64,000 nucleotides of DNA from Cichorium intybus. Its lineage: Eukaryota > Streptophyta > Magnoliopsida > Asterales > Asteraceae. The notes beneath the pieces were generated by a model. It saw only the letters and a program-made list of their open reading frames with translations, was not told where the DNA came from and did no database searches. Both the position numbers and the translations under genes were made by a program. The first letter of the stretch is position 1. Every line of letters begins with the position of its first letter. Shown one piece after another: positions 29,101-41,800 of this stretch. The stretch covers positions 60,151,354-60,215,353 of the forward strand of contig CM042011.1 in the NCBI GenBank assembly GCA_023525715.1, in the 5' to 3' direction.

Positions 29101-29462
29101 TGCTATTAGCTCTTGCTGCTCAAAGATCTTGGCCTCTTATTCAACTAGATGTCAATAATGCTTTCCTTAATGGAACATTAGACGAAGAAGTATACATTAA
29201 GTTGCCACAAGGGTATAATTGTCCTAATGTTAATCTCAAAAATATACCAATGGTTTGTAAACTACACAAATCATTGTATGGCTTACGTCAAGCATCGAGA
29301 CAATGGTATGCAACATTCACTTCTTTTCTCATTTATGAAGGATTCATCCAATCCAAAGGTGACTATTCCTTATTCTATAAAGGACAAGGAACAAATTATG
29401 TAGCACTCTTAGTGTATGTCGATGACATAGTATTAACGGGAGCTTCAATCCATGCCATCTGA
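26121..29462 (+). pseudogene. copia gag-pol, first part, ends at a frameshift
   Basis: The 1113-residue frame contains a gag domain (about residues 35-220), a CCHC knuckle at 268-281 (CSHCNRTGHTVDKC), an aspartic protease motif WILDTGAT at 375, the GAG-pre-integrase motif WHQRFGHPS at 503, and an integrase core with D563, D626 and E659. The reverse transcriptase follows from about 900, with WVYKIKR at 947 and the catalytic YVDD at 1099. It stops at a TGA at 29460-29462, directly after the YVDD region. The remaining pol continues in another frame from about 29458, so a net one-base loss (or two-base gain) has broken the polyprotein. An alternative start is the second Met at 26136. Confidence 0.93.
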
Positions 29463-30372
29463 CATCAAACACAAACTAAGCCTCAAATTTAAACTCAAAG
29501 ATTTGGGAAAATTGCAACATTTCTTGGGACTTGAAATTGCCAGAAGTCCTGATGGCATTGTACTTTCACAATGACAATATGTTCTCAATTTATTAGAAGA
29601 CACTGGCATGTTGGCTGCAAAACCGGTAAACTATCCTATGGATCCTGCATGTAAAACATCCAATTTTGAAGGCGCTCCTTTTCATGATCCTTCTCAATTT
29701 CGCCGACTCATTGGAAAACTAATGTATTTAACCATCACAAGGCCAGACATCACCTATGCAGTTCATCGTCTCAGTCAGTTTGTTACAAATCCCCGAATCT
29801 CCCATTTTCAAGCTGCAACTCATCTCTTGAGGTTTTTAAAACTCAATCCAGGTCAAGGGCTTTTTCTTTCTTCAAAACCATCTTTACAGATTCGTGCATT
29901 TTCTGACTCAGACTGGGCTGGGTGTCCCGATACACGCCGTTCTATATCTGGGTTTTGTATATTTCTCGGTGATTCAATGATCTCCTGGAAGTCTAAGAAA
30001 CAATCAATTGTTTCTCGATCCTCAACCGAAGCCGAGTACCGAGCCATTGCTGTCACTACCACAGAAATCATATGGCTCCGACATCTACTTACTAATTTTG
30101 ATATTCATCTTAAAGAACCAACCTTGGTGTTTTACGATAATGAGTCCGCTATCAAGCTTGCATCTAATCCCACTTTTCATGAACGCACCAAACACATTGA
30201 GTTGGATTGCCACTTCATTCGGGACAAAATCATCGATCGTACCATCAAGCTAATGCCTATACGCACCACTCATCAATTAGCTGATATCTTTACTAAACCC
30301 TTGCCACGACACAAGCTTTTACCGATTATATCCAAGACGGCTTTGAAAAACATTTTTCAAACTCCATCTTGA
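29463..30372 (+). pseudogene. copia pol, second part, RT thumb and RNase H
   Basis: This segment continues the reverse transcriptase (LKDLGKLQHFLGLEI) and is interrupted by an in-frame TGA at 29572-29574. The longest open part starts at Met 29608 and runs 254 residues, with the RNase H motifs SDSDWAGC, SRSSTEAEYRA and KHIELDCHFIRD, and the C-terminal LADIFTKPLP. It ends in TGA immediately before the polypurine tract. Together with the upstream frameshift this makes two independent lesions. Confidence 0.92.
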
Positions 30373-30379
30373 GGGGGGA
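30371..30379 (+). other. polypurine tract of the copia element
   Basis: GAGGGGGGA directly precedes the 3' LTR start TAATAGC and overlaps the RNase H stop region. It is the expected plus-strand primer. Confidence 0.8.
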
Positions 30380-30590
30380 TAATAGCATTGTACTTTCATT
30401 TCAGTTATTTTAGTTACGTTTTACCTAACCACAGTTAGATTAAATAGTTAAGTTAATCATAACTGTTAGATGGTAGTTAGCTGTTAGATGGTAGTTAGTG
30501 TGCGTTGTATATACACGTATTTCTTCTTTGTAATTCAGTAGAAAAGATAATGAAAATACTTTTCTCCTTTCTTCTCTTACTCTGTTAATA
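30380..30590 (+). repeat. 3' LTR of the copia element
   Basis: It is the same length as the 5' LTR and nearly identical, with differences near 30411, 30482 and 30513-30515. It ends TTAATA and is followed by the target duplication cacgg. Confidence 0.9.
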
Positions 30591-30595
30591 CACGG

Positions 30596-31937
30596 GCCAG
30601 ACACGAATCTACCCTTTTAAACACGTATAACATACGAATAACTTTTGGGTGCCAAGCGACACGAATACATGACATGTATACATATATAAGACATGAATAA
30701 TTTAGTGAAGTTTACCACACCATTTTTTTACCTTGTTTTAGGAATGTACTTTCATTTCATATGTATGTTTCAAAAATAGCGTAAATTTGTGTTTTCATGT
30801 AACACGGTTAAAAACATGTCGTATTCGTGTCATGTCGTTTCACGTGACATAGAATTATTTGTGTGTCGTGTCCGTGTTTCATAATTCATATCTAGACACG
30901 TTTACAATTTGCATGGTGTTCGTGTCTGACATGAATACACGACACATGTACACAAATTGTCAGGTGTATTCGCACCCAATGCATATTATAGTCTAAATAC
31001 ATCGACAAAAATGTATATATCACAAAATCAAAGAGGTTATAGACCAGGATCCTTGAAAGCACAATATATATTCCTTATCTTGAAGTGGTTTTCACATTCA
31101 ATCGTAAGAGATTTCATTGGCACCCATGGCAAGGGAGAGTAAAAAAAATAACACTCATTTTATGGTTTCATCAATTTGAGATTTCATTGGCACCCATGGG
31201 AAAGAGGTGGGACGATCACCATTAATTTTAATGGTACAATATTAATAATAATTAATGAGGTACATAAATGAGGGAAAATAGTAATTTATAATGACTTAAA
31301 ATACTAAAGTAACATTGTTAAACTGTGGACCAAACTTGGAATGAAAGGTGCTATTTAGGACCTTTTAGCAAAAATAATCCTTTTTGGACCTAAACCAAAG
31401 AAAGTGGTATACCACATGGTTTACTCTTTAGAATTATTTCAATATTTTAGATTATGGTTTCGTTGATTTTGGTATAATTTTAGAAGATGGTGGATTATGT
31501 GGATGATGAGGGACTAATTCAGGATTAATAATTAAAACAATAACACAAGAATTTATGACGGTTTAGCTTTAGACTAAGAGCATAATCTATTTTGATGGGG
31601 ATGTGTTTTTTTTTTTTCCACCGACTTCACTAACTAATGTTTGATCCCCTAAAAACTCAATCCTTAAAATATAATGTTTGAGTCCAATAGTTTAAGAAAA
31701 TTCCATCGTCTTCTTAAAAATACCAATTTTATAGAAGGTTCATTCGTTTATAAATTTTTTCCTACTTATATATTTCAATAAATATTTTAGGAAGTATTAC
31801 AGTTTAAGGTTATAGAAACGATAATCTAGACTGGACCTCGAGGTATTTCTTTACTCAAATTGCTAGGCACAAATAATGACGAAATATCATTGCTTCCCGA
31901 TGCACAAATTTTGAATTGTGATTGAAATTATAATATT
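30596..31937. other. intergenic DNA, no gene recognised
   Basis: The first 370 bp repeat 'acacg', 'gtgtcgtg' and 'acgacac' words and continue the host segment split by the copia insertion. A direct repeat (gagatttcattggcacccat) occurs at about 31108 and 31180. The remainder is AT-rich and non-coding up to the MULE target duplication tataatatt at 31929-31937. Confidence 0.5.
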
Positions 31938-32161
31938 GAGTAAACTGTAAATTTGGTCTTTGTAGTTTGTCAAAAATTGTGGACTAGGTCCAAAAAGTTT
32001 CCAACTTACATAAAAAGTCCAAAATCAGGTATTTTTTATGGTTTTGATCCCTGCAATACTTGAAAAGACTGAATTACTCTTTTAATTTCATTTTTCATTT
32101 TCTTTTAATAATTTCTTATTAAATTTTTTTAAGAAAAAACAACCCCCCACACCCTCACCAG

Positions 32162-32164
<3 letters not shown>

Positions 32165-32253
<89 letters not shown>
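32165..32253. repeat. (CT)n microsatellite
   Basis: About 89 bp of CT dinucleotides inside the MULE, next to the GC-richer interior. Confidence 0.95.
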
Positions 32254-32254
<1 letters not shown>

Positions 32255-32256
<2 letters not shown>

Positions 32257-33170
32257 GAAAAAACCCTGGTGAGAAAACCCACCATCGTTGCAACCATTCC
32301 CTCCCCACCACCGATCCTTTCTCACACACTCATCGGAATCGCAATGATCCTTGGCTATCGGTACCTTAGCGGTCTCGGAGCCAGCAACCTCCATGGAATC
32401 CAAGGTTACAGAGTCTTCAATCGTCACATGCAAGAACAATTTCAATTCACAAATTATTTCATCGACTCATCGTCTCCACACTCGGATTGAAGCTTTTCGA
32501 GTTCAATTTTGTGATTCAAGCACCGATTTTTCGTGAAATTATGTGGAAAATTTCATCAAAGGTGTTTACTTTCCCTGGCTAGAACACTTTATTTTAACCC
32601 TAACAGGTTCGATGTTTCTACTTTACAGTCATAAGTTCAAAAGACACAGCGGAAGCCATGGTCAAGGATGCAAAGAAGTATGATATCGTCCGTTTTGGGA
32701 TTTTGCTTTTACGTGTTGCATCATTTGATGCTTGTCCTGTTCTTTCAAATAATCAGCCCGATCAAGACATCTCTCTCTGTAAAAAACTGTATCGTTCTTG
32801 TGATGTGGGTTTAATTTTTTTTTCAAGTTAACAAACGAAAAGCAGAATGGTGAAGAGTTGAGATGGGTTTATCAGTGCTTCATCTAATGGCCAATTGCTA
32901 CAATCTGCTGGATTACAACACCTCCAACAACAATCTTCCATCACTTCATCTGTAGGTTTCCTATCGTTCAATTTGATTCATAAAATTAAATAGACACCGG
33001 ATCGAGGTACGTATTCACATATGTATTCGCTTTGCTATTTAATGGGGCAGACGGACTTTGGTTACTACGGTAGAAACGGAGGTCAAGATTCGAGAATGTA
33101 TAACAATAGCCCTTAGACATCGGAAAGCTGGTCGAGTTTTTCTTTGACCCGGTAAGGAACAAGATGAAGG
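32255..33170 (+). other. possible captured gene fragments in the MULE
   Basis: The base composition is closer to that of exons than the flanks. Short open stretches occur in several frames, including a Gln-rich one (SAGLQHLQQQ) near 32900 that runs into a potential donor. A glycine/tyrosine/arginine stretch lies near 33060-33110. No family is recognised, so this is only a Pack-MULE suspicion. Confidence 0.3.
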
Positions 33171-33171
33171 T

Positions 33172-33172
<1 letters not shown>

Positions 33173-33216
<44 letters not shown>
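33173..33216. repeat. (GA)n microsatellite
   Basis: About 44 bp of GA dinucleotides followed by a short GT run, inside the MULE. Together with the (CT)n at 32165 it brackets the GC-richer interior. Confidence 0.9.
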
Positions 33217-33218
<2 letters not shown>

Positions 33219-33575
33219 TGTGTGTGAGAGAGTGAGAGATTGGTGGGAGGGGTTTTTAATATTTTTAATTGTAATAATCTTTAAATAAATATTAAAAATA
33301 TATAAAAAACAAATTAAAAGGGTATAATAGTTTTTTTATGTTTCAGATGGACTAAATCCACAAAACTTTATGCTTTTTGGACGACTGATGCAAGTAGGGG
33401 TGAGCATAATAACCGAAAAACCGAACCATAACCAATATAACCGACATAACCGAACCAATTAAACCGAACCATTAATAAAAAAGGTGGTGCGGTTTATGAT
33501 TTTTATTAACCGAATCATAATGGTTCGGTTTTGGTTTTTATGTAAAACCGAACCGTATATAACCGAATCGAACCA

Positions 33576-33578
<3 letters not shown>

Positions 33579-33614
<36 letters not shown>
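33579..33614. repeat. (TA)n microsatellite, left flank of Helitron H3
   Basis: About 36 bp of TA inside the hAT MITE, ending where the Helitron TC begins. Confidence 0.9.
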
Positions 33615-33617
<3 letters not shown>

Positions 33618-33899
33618 ATACTATAAACCATATATAAATTACTACATTTTAAAACACAAAGTCTTAAAGTCTTAAAAATGTACAACCTATTGATGCATGA
33701 AACTCCTATTAGTGATCCATATCAAGTGATTTGGACCAATCAGAATACAATAAATTCAAAAAACTTATTCCCCCCACAAATTACATTATAAAAACTAAGA
33801 AGCCTTTTACACAATTTACACTCGATCTATTATTTCTCTCTTTGTCTTTGATAACTTTTGTTTATGTTTCTGCAGAGCACAAATGTAATCCTTCATTGC

Positions 33900-36600
33900 T
33901 TTGTATGCTTTTCATATGAAGTTCTGCACACAAACACAAATATTATAATAATGGTAATTTTGCAGGTCTATAACAAGTATCAGCACAACACCAAGGTATT
34001 GGTGTTTATTTTTTCAGATTTTGCAGGTCTAACCTGTTTCTGCTTACGAACAGAAGTTTATGTTTCCCTGATTTCTCTTTAATTTTTCAAGGTTTTAGTC
34101 TCTGCAAAAGAACAATAATAGAAGTTTTATGTTACAGCAAATTTAACTAAACCAACTGAATTTGCATTACAAATTTCATTTATGCGATTGTTGATATCTT
34201 TTTTCATTATCAGGAATAAAATAAGTGCCTTCAAGAAAAAAAACAAGGAAAACGAAAAGACAATGTTAATTTAGTTTCTGCATAAATAACATCAAATTAT
34301 AATTGATGTCTTTTTGCTTACATGATGCTGTAATTGTTGGTCTTTTGTAGGTACTAAATTTTGTTGCTTATTTCATTTAAAGGTATGCATTTCTATCAAC
34401 AACTAAAGAATACATTTTCAGTTTAATACCACATATGAGCATAGTAGTTATTCTTTTTAAAAAAACTTTTAACTAAGAAGCAAGTTATTATACATGTGAC
34501 TGAAATCAAACCTGTTATCATTCTTAACAGAAAATCAGGAACCAAACCTATAAAAGTAGCAAACATCATCTACCTGCAGCAAATATGGTGTTAGTGGTGG
34601 TGCTAAATCGAAGACCCAGATACTGAAACTTGAACTTACTGTTGGAGTTTTGCAATTAAGTTTTTTAAAATCCGCCTCTGAGCATCATAGTCGATATTTG
34701 CCTGTTATGATTAACATTTCCAGATTTAAAAGAAATATATTGCGGTTCACAAACATTTGTTTTTAGTATAGTGAATATACAACTGACATCAATAAACGTT
34801 TTAATTTTTGTAAACATACTGCAGATCTGAAAAACAAAAACATTTACAGATCTAACAAAGCTATTTCCCCTTCAAATATTTTCAATTTGGTAAAAAGTAT
34901 ATAAAAACTGAACCACACATATTTCTCATTCTTCATAAATCAGGAAACAAACATCAGAATACTCATCGGTAGGAAAACGGATCAGAAACCAAAAATCAGA
35001 GCACTAATAACCAAAATTAGAACACAACAAAATCTAAAACACACAACAAACTTTAAAAACAAAATCTTAAACACATCAAAATCTAAAACACATAAGAAAA
35101 TCTAAACATCCCATTGGGTTTAAAAAATTAGATCGAACTGGATCCTTCATGGAATAGGATCCGAAACCATAAAAACAGATCTAAACATCTGCAACAACGA
35201 AAATAAAAGGACACTTCCCTCGGGTTTGTGTAAAGAAATCAGGAACAAATCGGACAGGGAGTTGTTGGAACCGGAAAGAGCTGGAGCGGTGGTGTAACAT
35301 GGTGTCTATACCAAAACCAACAACAGGTAACGGTGGTAAGCATGAATCAGAGACTTTACCTGGTCGGAGGGGAGGGGTAGATCGAAAGAGCAAGAGGGAG
35401 ACATGGAGAGAAAGAGAGGGGCCGGTTGTGAAGCTTTAACCAGTCATCCGATCCAAGCATTGCGATGACGACTTGATAGTGAAGTTGAGACGACGACTTT
35501 AGGATTAGGTTGAACGGGATCGGCTCGATTCGGAGTGAAGCTTGGCAGATCGGAGAAGGATAGATCGAGAGTGAGGAGATCGAGATCTTGAGAGGTTGAA
35601 CGAGAGAGAGGGACGAGAGTGAAGAGATCTGTTCGGATGGGAGGAGAAGGAGGCGTAAAGCATAACAACTGATTTTGGTTGGTGGATTTAACTTTTTCCC
35701 TGGTGTGGAGTTTTTAATTGAGGATGCATCTTAAAGTTGAGAGTGAGTTTATCACCAGCATCAAGTCCTGACAAATATCAAGAAGGGCATTATCGTAATT
35801 TACTCAGACTCATGTTAGTTCGGGTTTAAGACAAACAAGAGGACATTTTAAGAAGAGAAATTGATTTTTTTCCTTCCTTTTATTCCTACTAATCTTCCTA
35901 TCGAAGTCAAATTGTGACATGTGTATTAAAATATTATTAGTTTTATTAACTATGACACTTGTCATATTTTTACATGGATAGGAATATTATTAAAATATTA
36001 TTAGTTTTATTAACTATGACACTTGTCATATTTTTACATGGATAGGAATATGGATAGGAATAAAAGGTAGGAATCAATACAATTACTCTTTTAAGAAACA
36101 GTGGATTGAGGAGGAGGACTATAAAAAAAAGAAAAGTGAGAAGGACATCTAAAATTCAAAAGAGCATACACATTTATATTCATTATGAAACTTTGAGTCC
36201 TTGTATTTATATTTTATTTATAGTAATCGGTGCATAATATGACTGGGTGGTGTAATAAATGCTATAAAATATTGACATCAACCTAATATACTGATTTTAT
36301 ATGAGCTATGTAAAGCTAGAGACGAATCTCTTTTTCACATCACAATTTCATTTTTTTTATTAATTAAAAAGAGATAAAAGCAAAGACTTTAGAGAAAGAA
36401 AAAGGAGAGAAAAGAAAAGACACATGATTTTGTTCCCTCGATGCTTGTAATCTCTTTTTGCATAATCAACTTTTTCCATGTGCAAGAGGTCTATTGTCCT
36501 AATTGTAAATCGATAGTATATCGATAGCATGCTGATTTTTCCACATACTTTTTTTATCCATCCACTGAAATGTAAGGTTAATTGACAATTATACCCCCAT
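33900..36600. other. Helitron H3 interior, no gene recognised
   Basis: The sequence is mostly AT-rich. The 35180-35670 part is GC-richer with pyrimidine-rich minus-strand text that resembles a 5' leader or first-exon region of some host gene, but no protein family is recognised. Confidence 0.4.
35927..36052. repeat. 64-bp tandem duplication
   Basis: The block atattattagttttattaa...catggataggaata occurs at about 35931 and 35995 with almost no difference. Confidence 0.9.
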
Positions 36601-37158
36601 TCAATATAAAATGAATTTTAATTATATCAGGCAACTCGTGACCTTAGATATTCAGGGGCTTTGGGAATATATCTCTTGTGTATCTGCTTGCCCATACGAC
36701 GCCCAACACCCAACTGCCGGTATTGGCTCCGCCGACCCTGGCTGAAAGCTCCCCCTCCCCCATGTATTGGCTCCGCCGATCAGCCGTTCTCCTCGTCGTC
36801 GACTGCGAGAAATTCATATAGGGCATAGCTTCCAGGGTGGTTGAGACCACGGTTCAAACTGCAATTGCGCTGTGATTACTATCCATGGAGGAAAACAAAA
36901 TTAAGAAAGAGACAGAGGTTCCGTTGGAATTATTGCTGATTGAGGTCTGTTTCATGGTTACTGTGAGACTCAATTTCTCAACATCTCCCCGCCCCCACTT
37001 CTAATTTTAATCCCTCTAAACTGTCGGAGATATTAGGCGATTCTTGTTACCTTAATAAGAAAAACATAAGTTACAACTGATGAACAACGTCGAGTTTTGA
37101 AATCTGCGAACGATCTATTGACAAAATGAATCGAAATAAAAGATCGAAAATTTCCTCA

Positions 37159-37331
37159 CCAAGATGAAGTTTGTGGCCGCATTGAAGCTTCCCTATGGAC
37201 CTCTCCCCGTCATTGATGACTAAGTCGAAGCAAATGGAGCAGGGAACCGATGAAGACCAACCTAACGCCAGCGACGATGAATAATCGGCGACATCGGCAT
37301 TGATGACGTCAGTAATTTTTGAAGCAACCAT
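37159..37331 (-). pseudogene. captured RING-finger E3-ligase exon fragment
   Basis: A minus-strand ATG at 37331 opens a 57-codon exon with CSICFDLV and then KLQCGHKLHL, the first half of a RING zinc finger (C-x2-C...C-x-H). It ends at a consensus splice donor (TTG/GTGAGG) at 37158. In plants this resembles small RING proteins with 'C-S-I-C-L...L-Q-C-G-H-x-F-H-L'. The second half of the RING is not found in the following 300 bp, so it is a fragment. It lies antisense to Helitron H3, which fits capture of one exon of a host ubiquitin ligase gene. Confidence 0.7.
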
Positions 37332-38967
37332 GATTTTATCACAATATTTCTCCTGATGTGAATCAGAATTCTTACAATGAATCGAATAAGTAGAAAACAC
37401 GTTTAGATAAGGAGATTATCTGAGGCGAAATTCAAAGAAATAAAAAAGATGAATTATGGAAAATATTTCGAATTATACAATCTGATTTGTACATAAATTT
37501 CTCACTCAATCTGGCCTGTCAGATCGTACTCCTCTCCATCGTCTTCGCTTCTATCCAGATCTAATCCGAAACGCACACCGGTGAAAGAGTAGCAAGGTTT
37601 AGTGTGAGGATAACAAATTTAATGAAATGTAAAATAAACCCCGTTAATGGAGAAACATTGTGGACGGTAGAAGCAGCGCCGGCACAGTAGCGTCGGAAGA
37701 GAAAGAGTCAAACTCTCAAAGAAGTGTTCGCTGCATCATGAGTCGTGGGTTAGCTGGACTTTCCAAACCTGTGAATATTTTCTCTATTTTCTAAAAACTA
37801 GAATGAGGGTATAATTGTCTTTACACTATTTTAGTATGTGGTTGGATAAAAAACTTGGTTGTAGACCGTGCCTTGGGAAAACTAAAGCATCTCAAACTGA
37901 GTGGAGTTGGTATCCAATGAATGTCCATATTAAAGAACTTCTTTAAAACAAAATTTGTCACATACTACACATATGACCGTTAATAGCGGATTTTCTTTCT
38001 TTTGGCTATCATTTTTTTTTTAAATATCAAATCAACATGTACGCTCTGTAACAAATGAACCAAATATATCACTTTCTCACCTTGCTCCTTCCATTACCTA
38101 CAAGAATAATTCGATCTCTTTTGTTTAACATTTAAGTTAGAAAGATGAATACGATATCAAAAAGCGAAAAAAAAAACATTGAAATGAGAATTACAAATGG
38201 TATGACAATTACCAATTTTTGTTGTTTTAAGAAATATCATGTGTTTAAAACATGATCATCTAACTTGTTAACCGAACCATTGAGTTGGGTCCCTTCGTAT
38301 GTGCAATTTGCAAAATAGACAGTGTGACAATCTCTGCATTAAAACACAAGAAACGTGATATTTATACAAAATTATGTCATTGTTGTCATATTTTCCAGAT
38401 CTCTCTCTTTGATTTGAGTAATGATTTTATTTTGATTGGCTTTTTGCGTTAATTTGTTAATTTGTGGGATTCAAAAAAATATCAAAAACATGCACTAAAT
38501 CTAGATCCTTCCGTGAAAGGAAGTTCTTAGTTACAATTGACACGACAAATTCCATTAATTTTAACAAGATATAAAAAACATGCACTAATTCATAATTGTT
38601 GGCTTTCGTAACTAAACTAAAGATCGTAATGATAAATAATTTCTATGTTAACTGCCTACCCAATCACAAGGATGACTATTATGTTTGTTTTCATCTCCTG
38701 GAGTTCAATGTACTATTAATTTTTTAGTTTTGTATGGTGCTTTACAATCCTGAAAGGACAAAAGTCTCGATAAAACTATTGTAAAATTTGTTGTGCAAAG
38801 AGATATTGAAACACTGTCCGAGCAAATCATGTGACTTTTATTTTTCAAAAGGAGAGTTTTGAAATGGTATTTTTAGTCAAATTGTAGTCCTATTATAGAT
38901 TTAGTTAGAAATTTGTTAAAAGAATGGGTAATGCTTTATAGTGTTTTTCATTCAAAATTTTGAAAAT

Positions 38968-39150
38968 TTGAAACATAGCTCCCGGCCAAGCTTTTTGGAT
39001 TTTCAAAATATTAAATCTTTGAAATTTTTGAAACTTACTTCCCTCCCAATTTGTTTGGACTTTTAAAATTTGAAAATTTTAAAATTTTGAAACTTCGCTC
39101 CCTCCCAAGTTTTTCGAATTTTTAAAATTTGAAAACTTTAAATTTTTTTG
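38968..39150. repeat. about 60-bp degenerate tandem repeat, three copies
   Basis: Units start gaaacatagctcccggcc, gaaacttacttccctccc and gaaacttcgctccctccc, each followed by an A/T-rich 'tttttaaaatttgaaaa' stretch. The period is 59-60 bp. Confidence 0.75.
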
Positions 39151-40065
39151 AAAACACAGAATTTTATTTGAATTTGGTGATAAATTTTTTTAAAACTTGA
39201 AAACTTTGAAATTTTTCTGATTCAGCAACGTATATCTTTAACCCAAAACTACAAACCAAAGTAAAATTATTTGGTGCCGTCAACTATTTGCCAAAACGAA
39301 CTAATAGCCATTCAAAAATTATTCAAATATAACATCTTACTTTCATTTTTTATTTTGCTACACAATAAATTTTAAACTTTAAGTCTTAAACTTAAACCGG
39401 AAATCCAAACACTTAAATCTTTAATCCAAAACGACCCCCACCCCCCAGAACTATAAGAACAACTTAACATGAAAAACTTCATTTTTGTTATATATATAAA
39501 CTTGCTTATTAAACTCATGATACGACATGTGTTATGTGTATAACGTCTATTTCCTTATACTATTGATTGTTTCTATAGACTTACGTAAACTGATATCACG
39601 TGTAAAAGTTAATTTCATGGATCTAGACTTGATATTAGAACTAAAACCATTGTAGAGGAGTTTTATAGAGACCTAATATGTCAAAACAACTTGCTAAGTC
39701 AAGGGGAAAAAGGCTAAAAAAGATCAATGAATCCGATTGCATAAAATTCTCAAGGTTAACTCACTGTGGTACCAAAATCTTATTTTTCTCATTTATGACA
39801 ATATCAATTCTTGAACAGGATCGAAAAACCCGAACCGAAAACAGAAAAATAAAATTCATAGAATCGAAACCGAATTGCTTAATTGTTTTCGAAACGGTTC
39901 CGGTTTACAACATAACAGATACGTTTCGCCGATAGAAACAAAAACGTAGTTATATTTGCATAAAGAAAATCATTCGTCGAAATGAAACTAATGTTCGCCA
40001 CCGATAGTTATTAATCGTCAAAAAGAAACTATTCTCTGCCGCCGCATTGCGCGGGTACGCTGCTA

Positions 40066-40169
<104 letters not shown>

Positions 40170-40712
40170 TAAGTCTTAATCTAATCGTTAAAAATTTTAA
40201 ATCAATGCTCGATACATACTAATTAGGAAACTAATAAAGTCTATAAAAACTAATAAAAAAATGCATTAACCGATTGTAAAGTAAATCAAATCTTTTTTTA
40301 ACGTTTGTATGAATTCTAGTATACAATTGTAAGATATTAAAAGTCAATACTAGCTTTAATGGTTAATATCATTACTTTGACTTTTGAGACAATTTAACTC
40401 TTAAATTCATACAAAGCATAGAAAGTTATAGATAAACGAACTTGAACTTTTTATATAATCATGGTTAACCATTATTAACCATTAATCAAAACCATTAACC
40501 GATTAAAACCGTTAACCATAACCAATATTAACCATAACCAATAGCTACTAAGATGTATTAACCGATTGTAATGGTTATGGTTCGGTTTAGGCCAATGACC
40601 GAACCAAACCGCCCCATTCACACCCCTAGATGCAAGTACAAAACTTTTTGGACCTCAGTCACACTTTTGTGCAAACCACAGGGACCAAATTTGCAGTTTA
40701 CTCTATAATATT

Positions 40713-41370
40713 CTTTGGCAAACTTCATGATCAAAGAACCAAAGAATTCTGGAGGAAAATGTATCTAAAAATGATATTTGATGTGGAATTGAAGCTCTAA
40801 TTATTTCATCAATTTAAGTTTTACTAAAACTCTTCACACTAATGATAATTGTTCTGAAACAATAATACTACAGTTTCATGTTTGTCTAACAAATGAGATT
40901 GACATTAAATGCAATTCATATGCGCAAAATGCAACAACAATATCCGTTTTATGATGACAAACATTGTGGCATTTTCCGGTTAAAAGGTAAAAAAAATGTT
41001 TTTAATAAAACAACCACAATCCAAATAATCAAAATATAAGTTAAAGCAAAACGCAATCTTTCTTCTATTTTTTGAATATAAATTATAGAAAAACAAAGAA
41101 CCTCCCTTAAGACAAGCTCCCCTTCAAATGGAACACATAATTTTGAGGATTATAAAGATAGATATTAGGTTGGAGGATTTTATGGATATTTTGACAAAAT
41201 CATATTCCCTTTTGAGAGATAATAACTGATCAAAAATTTAAAATTGTAATCCCATACAAATATAGAAAATATTTGATCAAATAAAGTTGACCCTATAGCA
41301 ATTGAAAGAAAAGTCAATTGAGCACAAATAATTTACATAGTTAATAGAAACCAGAATTTGCTAGTTGTTG
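40713..41370. other. intergenic DNA, no gene recognised
   Basis: AT-rich flank to the right of the MULE target duplication. No open frame of note, no transposon end seen. Confidence 0.5.
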
Positions 41371-41375
41371 GCAAC

Positions 41376-41800
41376 ATGGTAAGGAGGAAAGTCAGACTTA
41401 GGCACCCAGAGTGGAAGCAGGTTGATGCTAAAGCCAAAGATAAATTATGGGATGAAATAACGGTATAAATCATATAATTTTTAAACTCATATCAATGTTA
41501 TTTTTATTGTCAATTTATATTTGAGTACATCGTACTAACATACACCTTATTATTAATGCAAAGATTTTATGTAATTGACAATTGTAGAAGAATAGCTATA
41601 ATGGTTCGTTTTGGTCAACTTCTTCGTAATTTCAGAAAGAAACTATATAAAAGCTTCATATTTCCCAACACGGGTAAACTTAAGAAACTTAAAAAATTCC
41701 AAACTCATATCGTACTCTTGTTGATCAAGATGATAGGGACAATTTTGTCAACTTACACGTTCTGATGAAATTAAGGTTAAGTTTGAAAATGGAAAAATAG
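41376..41800 (+). pseudogene. decayed plant transposase-like gene, first pieces
   Basis: An ATG at 41376 opens MVRRKVRLRHPEWKQVDAKA, followed by KDKLWDEIT and a donor-like GTATAA. After a short intron-like gap a 69-codon open stretch (41556-41762) has FGQLLRNFRKKLYKSF. A shifted frame after it reads VDQDDRDNF. This order resembles the plant transposase family associated with Ptta/En/Spm elements (Pfam Transposase_24 type). Frameshifts and missing segments make it a pseudogene. The downstream part seems to continue at 44800-45507, beyond the foldback insertion. Confidence 0.5.

Larger units (their letters stand above)
25745..30590 (+). mobile_element. Ty1/copia retrotransposon, full length, TSD cacgg
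   Basis: Two 211-bp LTRs (25745-25955, 30380-30590) differ at only about four positions, so insertion was recent. The target duplication cacgg is present on both sides (25740-25744 and 30591-30595). The primer site TGGTATCTGAGC starts at 25956 and a polypurine tract (GAGGGGGGA) precedes the 3' LTR. The order is gag, protease, integrase, reverse transcriptase, RNase H, as in copia. The coding region is broken by one frameshift and one nonsense codon, so the copy could move only with proteins supplied in trans. Confidence 0.93.
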
